Of a DNA stretch of 12,400 nucleotides, positions 9,101 to 12,400 are shown piece after piece. The DNA is taken from NCBI GenBank assembly GCA_027489135.1, contig JAIYAI010000505.1, positions 1-12,400 of the forward strand, read 5' to 3'. The stretch is from Acetobacteraceae bacterium (GTDB lineage Bacteria; Pseudomonadota; Alphaproteobacteria; Acetobacterales; Acetobacteraceae). Position 1 is the stretch's first letter. The number at the start of each line of letters is the position of its first letter. Both the position numbers and the translations under genes were made by a program. The notes under the pieces are model-generated. The model was not told where the DNA came from. It saw only the letters and a program-made list of their open reading frames with translations, and did not search any database.

Positions 9101-10725
9101 AGCCCGGGCGCGGTCGGCGTGCCGAGGGCGATCGCGCCCGCGGTCGCGCCCGACGCCGCAACGAGCGTCCCAAAGGTATCGAGCTGGGACGCCCGCAGCG
9201 TCACCGTGCCGAGGCCGGCCGAGAGTGCCAGCCGCTCCACCCCGGTGATACTGGCGTCGGTCAGCGTCAGCGCGCCGGACTGGACGATGGTGTCGGTGCC
9301 GGCGCCACCCAGGATCTGCCCCGTGATGGCGCCGCCGGATGCGAGGAAGCTGTCATCGTCGTCCCCGCCATCGGCCAGGGCCGTGCCGGGACCGACGGTG
9401 ATCGTGTCGTTGCCGGAGCCGCCGGTGAGGACCTCGCCCGTCCCGAGGCCACCGTCGAGGATGTCATTCCCGCCGCCACCGAACAGCGTATCGCTGTCGG
9501 TGCCGCCGTTCAGCGTATCGTTGCCGTCGCCGGTAGAGATGGAATCGGCGCCGCCACCGGCATCGACCTGGATGTTCGAGGCCGTCCCTGGCCCCGTGGT
9601 GACCAGGGTGAGCGAATCCCGATCGCTGTTGCCGGTCACGGTGAGCTTCGAGAACCCGGAGACCGCGGCAGCCGCGGTGAGCCCGAGCGCCGTCGGCGTG
9701 CCCATGACGATGGTGCCGACGCCCGACGGCGTGGCCGCGACGATGGTGTCGAGCCCGTCGAGCTGGGAGGCGCGGAGCGTCACCGTGCCGCCAAGGGTGA
9801 GCTGCTCGACGCCCGTGACCGTGACGTTGGTCAGGTCGAGCGTGCCGGACTGGACGATGCTGTCCGTACCGGTACCGCCGATGATCTGCGCCAGCGCCGG
9901 GGCGCCCGAGACCAGCAGCAGGTCGTCGTCGGCCCCGCCATCGGCGAAGATCGTGCCGAATCCGACGACGATCGTGTCGTTGCCTGCTCCGCCCGAGAGC
10001 GAATCGGCCGTCCCCGTCCCGCCATCGAGGCTGTCATTCCCGGCGCCGCCGGTCAGGGTATCGTTGCCGCTCCCGCCGACAAGCGCGTCATTCCCGGCCC
10101 CGGTCGTGACGAGGTCGTCGCCGTCGCCGGCATCCATGCTGATGTTCGTGAAGGGGCCGGTGCCGGGCGTGTTGAAGACGATGGCATCGCGCCCGGCATT
10201 GCCGGTGACGTTGAGCAGGGAGAGGCCGGTCACGTCGACGATGGCCGTCAGCGCGGGATCCGTTGGCGTCGAGATCACCAGGCTGCCTGTGGTCGCACCC
10301 GCCGCCGCGGTGATGGTGCCGAAGGTGTCGAGCTGCGCGATGCGCAGCGTCACCGCGCCGAGCGTGCCCGAAAGCTCCAGTCGCTCGACACTGCTGACGA
10401 AGGCGTTCGTCAGGGTCAGTGCGCCGGTCTGGACGATGGTATCGGTGCCGGCGCCGCCGTTGATCTGGGCCGCGGTCGCACCCCCGAAGACGCCGGAGAG
10501 GCGGAACACGTCATCGCCTCCGCTGCCGAGAAGCGTGTCGGCGCTGCCGCTGCTCACCAGCGTGTCGTTGCCACCGCCGCCGTCCATGCTGTCGTCGCCC
10601 GTGCCGCCGTCCAGCAGGTCGGGCTGTCCCGAGGGGATGGAGCCTACCGGGTTGCGGACGACGCCTGGCGATACGACGCTCCCGGTGATGGTGTCGTTGC
10701 CGGCGGTACCCTGGAATGTCGCCAT
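6154..10725 (-). CDS. Giant RTX calcium-binding protein with seven long repeats, type I secreted
   Basis: The 1523-residue protein is made almost wholly of repeats. Residues 1-93 are a short RTX start (GTAGNDTITG, DLLDGGTGDDSMDGGGGND) with no Sec signal peptide. From residue 94 seven units follow, starting at 94, 287, 477, 666, 863, 1055 and 1252. Each unit opens (T/Q)D.(I/L)VQ(T/S)G, runs through a beta-rich module with VTLRASQLD and VTGNAGRDAL, and closes with calcium-binding nonapeptides such as GGAGNDSLDGG. Residues about 1415-1523 (GFDRFRFASPLEGVDTILDF ... LSASDILVF) match the C-terminal domain of serralysin-type RTX proteins, which carries the type I secretion signal. I see no Cys, His or Tyr and only two Lys, so the protein is very acidic. 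No protease, lipase or other catalytic motif is visible; an adhesin, surface-layer or matrix role is inferred. The start at 10725 has a strong purine-rich ribosome-binding site. No type I exporter genes lie in the window. Confidence 0.93.
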   Translation of the reverse strand: MATFQGTAGNDTITGSVVSPGVVRNPVGSIPSGQPDLLDGGTGDDSMDGGGGNDTLVSSGSADTLLGSGGDDVFRLSGVFGGATAAQINGGAGTDTIVQTGALTLTNAFVSSVERLELSGTLGAVTLRIAQLDTFGTITAAAGATTGSLVISTPTDPALTAIVDVTGLSLLNVTGNAGRDAIVFNTPGTGPFTNISMDAGDGDDLVTTGAGNDALVGGSGNDTLTGGAGNDSLDGGTGTADSLSGGAGNDTIVVGFGTIFADGGADDDLLLVSGAPALAQIIGGTGTDSIVQSGTLDLTNVTVTGVEQLTLGGTVTLRASQLDGLDTIVAATPSGVGTIVMGTPTALGLTAAAAVSGFSKLTVTGNSDRDSLTLVTTGPGTASNIQVDAGGGADSISTGDGNDTLNGGTDSDTLFGGGGNDILDGGLGTGEVLTGGSGNDTITVGPGTALADGGDDDDSFLASGGAITGQILGGAGTDTIVQSGALTLTDASITGVERLALSAGLGTVTLRASQLDTFGTLVAASGATAGAIALGTPTAPGLTADVAVSGLSSLAVTGNDGRDALLFVTANTALTVNAGAGDDAITAGGGNDSLFGEGGADTLAGNDGDDSLDGGTGPGDSLSGGNGNDTLAVGAGTLLADGGIGNDVFRIGDSAVTGQVIGGDGTDVIVQTGAANLTNASVSGIEQLALDSTLGPVTLRASQLDNLTTITAAAGATGGAIALGTATGRNSVADVEVAGLGLLTVTGFAGRDALTFLTTGVGTFTNIAVNAGAGDDLINGGAGDDTLRGEGGTDTLSGGIGNDSLDGGAGTGDVLSGGAGNDSLALGGNVASANGSDGDDSFFATGNIGTATSIASIFGGIGTDRIVQTGALNLTNAAITGVETLALSGVGSATLRASQFDNFATISAAAGATTGAIVLSTPTDLAFVADVEVSGLSSLTVTGNAGRDTLAFLSAATSITVNAGNGDDLITSGDGNDVLLGQAGNDSLLGGAGNDSLDGGAGVGELLAGGDGNDTIVLGANVTEAEGSIGNDVFLASGVIGTLAAPATITGGDGQDTIVQTGTLDLTNTFTSGVETLALSGALFAVTLRASLFDTLTTITAAAGATTGALILSTPTDPAFVADVGVSELAALSVTGTSGRDALTFLTAGAGPFTDVTVTAGGGADSITGGGGDDVLLGQGGNDTLLGDAGNDSLDGGAGTGESLSGGIGDDSIAVGTNIGLADAGDGNDSFFAAGTIGTASRPAQIIGGAGTDTLVQTGVLDLKGASVSGIETLALSSALGAVTLNGAQFDMLTNITAANGDTTGTLMITSATPLNTVAEVVVSDLATLFVTASGGRDVLIFTAPLAGQPAAVNVNAGSGNDAIAGGAGADTLDGGSANDSLAGRGGADSLNGGDGNDSLNGGIGNDTLFGGAGFDRFRFASPLEGVDTILDFSGGDQIEIERSGFGASLFSSPSGFPLVPGRFVSGTTDQATSGAGTGQFVFNTTTSTLSWDADGLGGVGSVAFAVFAPGTSLSASDILVFP
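6484..10446 (-). repeat. Seven tandem ~575-bp coding repeats inside the RTX gene
   Basis: Units read on the - strand: 10446-9868 (193 codons), 9867-9298 (190), 9297-8731 (189), 8730-8140 (197), 8139-7564 (192), 7563-6973 (197), and 6972-6484, whose roll runs into the C-terminal domain. Boundaries are set at the codon before D.IVQ(T/S)G. Similarity is visible at the DNA level, for example the + strand stretch CTGGGAGGCGCG(G/C)AGCGT recurs in units 2, 4 and 5 with close variants in the others. Units 4-6 share a short insertion before the next unit (GNIGTATSIAS, GVIGTLAAPAT, GTIGTASRPAQ) that units 1-3 lack, so they form a subgroup. Confidence 0.9.
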
Positions 10726-10728
10726 GTC

Positions 10729-10740
10729 TCTTCCCCTTCC
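10729..10740 (-). promoter_or_regulatory. Strong ribosome-binding site of the RTX gene
   Basis: Read on the - strand, GGAAGGGGAAGAGAC precedes the ATG at 10725. This purine run decides the start against the 70 extra codons of open frame upstream, whose Arg/Cys/His-rich translation looks nothing like the RTX protein. Confidence 0.75.
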
Positions 10741-10762
10741 CAACGCGTTCGATCGGATGCAA

Positions 10763-10777
10763 CGCACCCTAGGTGCG
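10763..10777. promoter_or_regulatory. Short inverted repeat ahead of the RTX gene
   Basis: CGCACC and GGTGCG (6 bp each) are separated by CTA, 38-52 nt upstream of the RTX start. It could be a regulator's operator or a small hairpin in the 5' leader. At this size and GC content chance is a real alternative. Confidence 0.3.
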
Positions 10778-10910
10778 AAGCGCCGCGCCGGCTTTGCCCA
10801 GACGTGCCGATCTCTTGCACGTTCGTCCCGGATGTGGCGCCCTGGACCGGCCGCACGGCGCCGTAACGGACAAGACGTGGCGACCGAGCACAAGCCATGC
10901 AGGGCCAGTG

Positions 10911-10950
10911 CGCATCTCGACGCATCTCGGCGCACCAGGACGCACCGGTT
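10911..10950. repeat. Four CGCA boxes at 10-bp spacing
   Basis: The + strand reads CGCATCTCGA, CGCATCTCGG, CGCACCAGGA, CGCACCGGTT as four adjacent decamers. The first two are near-identical and all begin CGCA. The spacing matches one helical turn. It lies about 190 bp upstream of the RTX start; function is unknown. Confidence 0.45.
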
Positions 10951-11048
10951 TGCACGCGCTGGATCGGAACTTGTGTCGGGGTTCGGTCAGAACGCGCTGA
11001 TCCGGGAGGCGACATCCTCTCGCGCGACAGCGCGTGCCGGCGCGCATG

Positions 11049-11082
11049 AAAAAAGCCGCCCGGGACGAATCCCGGGCGGCTT
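11049..11082 (-). terminator. Rho-independent terminator of rpoH
   Basis: AAGCCGCCCGGG at 11053-11064 pairs perfectly with CCCGGGCGGCTT at 11071-11082 around a 6-nt loop. Six A residues at 11049-11054 give a T tract directly after the hairpin on the - strand. It lies 27 nt beyond the rpoH stop and should insulate the RTX gene from rpoH transcription. Confidence 0.93.
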
Positions 11083-11108
11083 CGATCGCTCTGTGAGGAG
11101 CGCGCCGG

Positions 11109-11993
11109 CTACTGCAGCGCCAGGCGCCGCTCGACCACCTGGGTCTTCATGCTCTTCTGCAGCTTCTCGAAGGCACGCACCTCGATCTGGCGCACGCGCT
11201 CGCGGCTGATGCCGTACTGCTGGGAAAGTTCCTCCAGCGTCGTCGCCTCGTCCTTCAGGCGACGCTCGATCAGGATGTGGCGCTCGCGCTCGTTCAGGGT
11301 CTTCAGCGCCTCGCCCAGCAGGGCGCGGCGGTTCGACATGTCCTCGCGCTCGGCGAGCTCGGTCTCCTGCGTGTCCTGGTCGTCGACCAGCCAATCCTGC
11401 CACTCGCCCTCGCTGTCGGCGCGGACGGGGGCGTTCAGGCTGTGGTCGGGGCTGGCGAGGCGCCGGTTCATCGACACCACGTCCTGCTCCGGCACCTGCA
11501 GGGTCCTGGCGATCTTCGCCACCTGCTCCTGCTGGAGATCCCCGTCCTCGAGCGCGGACATCTGCGCCTTGAGGCGACGCAGGTTGAAGAACAGCTTCTT
11601 CTGCGCCGCGGTCGTGCCCATCTTCACGAGCGACCAGCTGTGCAGGATGTATTCCTGGATCGCCGCGCGGATCCACCACATGGCGTAGGTCGCCAGGCGG
11701 AAGCCGCGATCCGGGTCGAAGCGCTTGACGGCCTGCATCATGCCGACATTGCCTTCGGAGATCAGCTCGCCCACCGGCAGGCCATAGCCGCGGTAGCCCA
11801 TGGCGATCTTCGCCACGAGGCGGAGATGCGAGGTGACCAGCTTGTGGGCGGCCTTCTCGTCCCCCTCTTCCTTCCAGCGCTTCGCAAGCGACAGCTCTTC
11901 CTCGGGGGAGAGCATCGGGAACTTGCGAATCTCCTGAAGGTATCGCGCGAGGTTGCCCTCGGGAGCCAGGGGTATGACGGAGGTCATAGCCAT
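11109..11993 (-). CDS. rpoH: RNA polymerase heat-shock sigma factor sigma-32
   Basis: RpoH directs polymerase to heat-shock promoters (chaperones, proteases). With the start at 11993 it has 294 residues, the usual length. Region 1.2/2.1 begins LARYLQEIRKFPMLSPEEE (15-33). Region 2 contains GELISEGNVGMMQAVKRFDP (75-94) and GFRLATYAMWWIRAAIQEY (97-115). The RpoH box QKKLFFNLRRLK at 131-142 separates this family from other group 3 sigma factors. Region 4 has TTLEELSQQYGISRERVRQI (251-270). The ATG at 11993 is preferred because AGGAGG lies 11 nt upstream; an in-frame TTG at 12068 would add 25 residues without family similarity. It follows an RluA/RluD-type pseudouridine synthase gene, an order I associate with alphaproteobacteria, and ends at a strong terminator. 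A long leader suggests post-transcriptional control. Confidence 0.97.
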   Translation of the reverse strand: MAMTSVIPLAPEGNLARYLQEIRKFPMLSPEEELSLAKRWKEEGDEKAAHKLVTSHLRLVAKIAMGYRGYGLPVGELISEGNVGMMQAVKRFDPDRGFRLATYAMWWIRAAIQEYILHSWSLVKMGTTAAQKKLFFNLRRLKAQMSALEDGDLQQEQVAKIARTLQVPEQDVVSMNRRLASPDHSLNAPVRADSEGEWQDWLVDDQDTQETELAEREDMSNRRALLGEALKTLNERERHILIERRLKDEATTLEELSQQYGISRERVRQIEVRAFEKLQKSMKTQVVERRLALQ

Positions 11994-12004
11994 CGGTTTC
12001 AGTG

Positions 12005-12010
12005 CCTCCT
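12005..12010 (-). promoter_or_regulatory. Ribosome-binding site of rpoH
   Basis: AGGAGG on the - strand, 11 nt before the ATG at 11993. It is the strongest such site near this gene and supports the 294-residue product over the longer TTG-started reading. Confidence 0.7.
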
Positions 12011-12176
12011 GCGCCGGGTCCACCCCCTGTGACGGCGGGGCACCTGCGGCCAAGTACGTGTCAGCCAAACGCCCTGCGGGCCCTCCAGGCCGAACCCACC
12101 CCGGTCACGTCGGTGTGAGCTCGCTCGGCCCTGGGACTCCGGCACCCGCCCTGCGCTGCCGAGCCGTTGGTTAACA

Positions 12177-12193
12177 CGGACCCCAGAGGTCCG
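12177..12193. other. Small hairpin in the rpoH leader
   Basis: CGGACC and GGTCCG pair over 6 bp around the loop CCAGA (+ strand reading). On the - strand a TTTTTA-type run (12196-12202) comes before the hairpin, so it is not a terminator for rpoH. It would lie near the 5' end of the rpoH mRNA if the promoter proposed at 12215-12243 is used. Confidence 0.35.
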
Positions 12194-12214
12194 CAATAAA
12201 AACCGACCGTCTTG

Positions 12215-12243
12215 CTAGGTTACTGAATGTGACGGACTGTCAA
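12215..12243 (-). promoter_or_regulatory. Candidate sigma-70 promoter for rpoH
   Basis: On the - strand a consensus TTGACA (12243-12238) is followed after 17 bp by ACCTAG (12220-12215), a weak -10. The -35 overlaps the TGA stop of the upstream pseudouridine synthase gene. It would give a leader of about 215 nt. The -10 match is poor, so this is tentative. Confidence 0.4.
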
Positions 12244-12400
12244 TGTGAGTGTGTCTCGCCGTTACCATCGCCGAGGGCCTCGAGCAGGCCCCGCATGTCC
12301 GCCGGCAGGGGGGATTCGAAGGAAAGCCGATCCCCGGTTACCGGGTGGTTGAAGCCGAGCGTCGCCGCGTGCAGCGCCTGGCGCGGGAAGCCGAGGAGCA
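12240..12400 (-). CDS. RluA/RluD-family pseudouridine synthase, C-terminal end only
   Basis: Fifty-two residues before the TGA at 12240-12242 are visible, too short for automatic calling but characteristic. LLGFPRQALHAATLGFNHPV is followed by TGDRLSFESPLPADMRGLLE, the C-terminal signature of RluA/RluC/RluD pseudouridine synthases (RQALHA..LGF.HP.TG..L.F.SPLP.DM). These enzymes convert uridines in 23S rRNA or tRNA to pseudouridine. The catalytic Asp motif would lie outside the window. The tail GDGNGETHSH is non-conserved. The position upstream of rpoH fits an RluD-like gene, but this fragment cannot decide between RluA, RluC and RluD. Confidence 0.9.
   Translation of the reverse strand, partial: LLGFPRQALHAATLGFNHPVTGDRLSFESPLPADMRGLLEALGDGNGETHSH

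Larger units (their letters stand above)
10741..11048. other. Non-coding region upstream of the RTX gene
   Basis: This stretch of about 300 bp shows no convincing gene. Open frames on both strands give Arg/Pro/Cys-rich products without domains, and the codon pattern does not favour any frame. It contains a short inverted repeat (10763-10777) and a decamer repeat (10911-10950). I could not identify a convincing -35/-10 pair for the RTX gene by eye. Confidence 0.6.

Noticed and set aside
6484..10446. Repeated GC-rich DNA considered as a CRISPR array or non-coding satellite
   Set aside because: The repeats are in a single open frame, diverged in a codon-wise manner, about 575 bp long and encode RTX nonapeptides; there are no short identical repeats with spacers.
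10769..11047. 92-codon - strand frame between rpoH and the RTX gene
   Set aside because: It has no ribosome-binding site, Arg/Cys-rich composition and no codon-position bias, and competes with other equally poor frames in the same stretch.
7223..11209. Open frame of 1328 codons on the + strand, antisense to the RTX gene and reaching into rpoH
   Set aside because: Its translation is a low-complexity Ser/Pro/Val-rich string produced by reading the reverse of GC-rich RTX codons. It also crosses the rpoH terminator. The - strand frame has the clear RTX motifs and the ribosome-binding site.

Overview
The window is very GC-rich, its coding frames strongly prefer G or C at the third codon position, and several of its proteins look alphaproteobacterial. 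The RluA/RluD-family pseudouridine synthase next to rpoH, the RpoH sequence itself and the RpoD-type sigma factor point to an alphaproteobacterium, most likely Rhodospirillales/Acetobacteraceae (Roseomonas-like). The taxonomic placement is an inference. I see no rRNA, tRNA, CRISPR array, transposase or phage gene.

Layout. (1) 1-760: the 3' part of an RpoD-type sigma-70 factor on the + strand, with a good intrinsic terminator. (2) 940-1251: a small secreted four-cysteine protein, convergent with and overlapping the next gene by 16 bp. (3) 3408-1236, - strand: prfC (release factor RF3) followed after 10 nt by a small cysteine (dual-specificity type) phosphatase, a likely two-gene operon. (4) 3557-4267, + strand: an MgtC/SapB-family membrane protein, divergent from prfC. 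(5) 6047-4275, - strand: a single-module VOC protein resembling half of a CatE-type ring-cleavage dioxygenase, then a membrane protein of the SbmA/BacA/ABC_membrane_2 type that lacks an ATPase domain. (6) 10725-6154, - strand: one 1523-residue calcium-binding RTX protein that fills over a third of the window. (7) 12400-11109, - strand: the end of a pseudouridine synthase gene, a long leader, rpoH (heat-shock sigma-32) and a textbook terminator.

The most unusual object is the RTX protein. It is built from seven consecutive long repeats of 189-197 residues. Each joins a roughly 105-residue beta-rich module, which I cannot assign to a named family, to a calcium-binding nonapeptide roll. The protein ends in a serralysin-type C-terminal domain, which implies type I secretion, but no exporter genes lie in the window. 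No catalytic domain is visible, so an extracellular structural, adhesive or matrix role is the most economical inference.

The remaining genes are mostly housekeeping or stress functions (two sigma factors, release factor, MgtC, peptide-type transporter). Apart from prfC plus phosphatase, and possibly the VOC gene plus transporter, they look like independent transcription units. I found no convincing multi-gene novel system; the novelty is inside the RTX protein and in a few leader regions.
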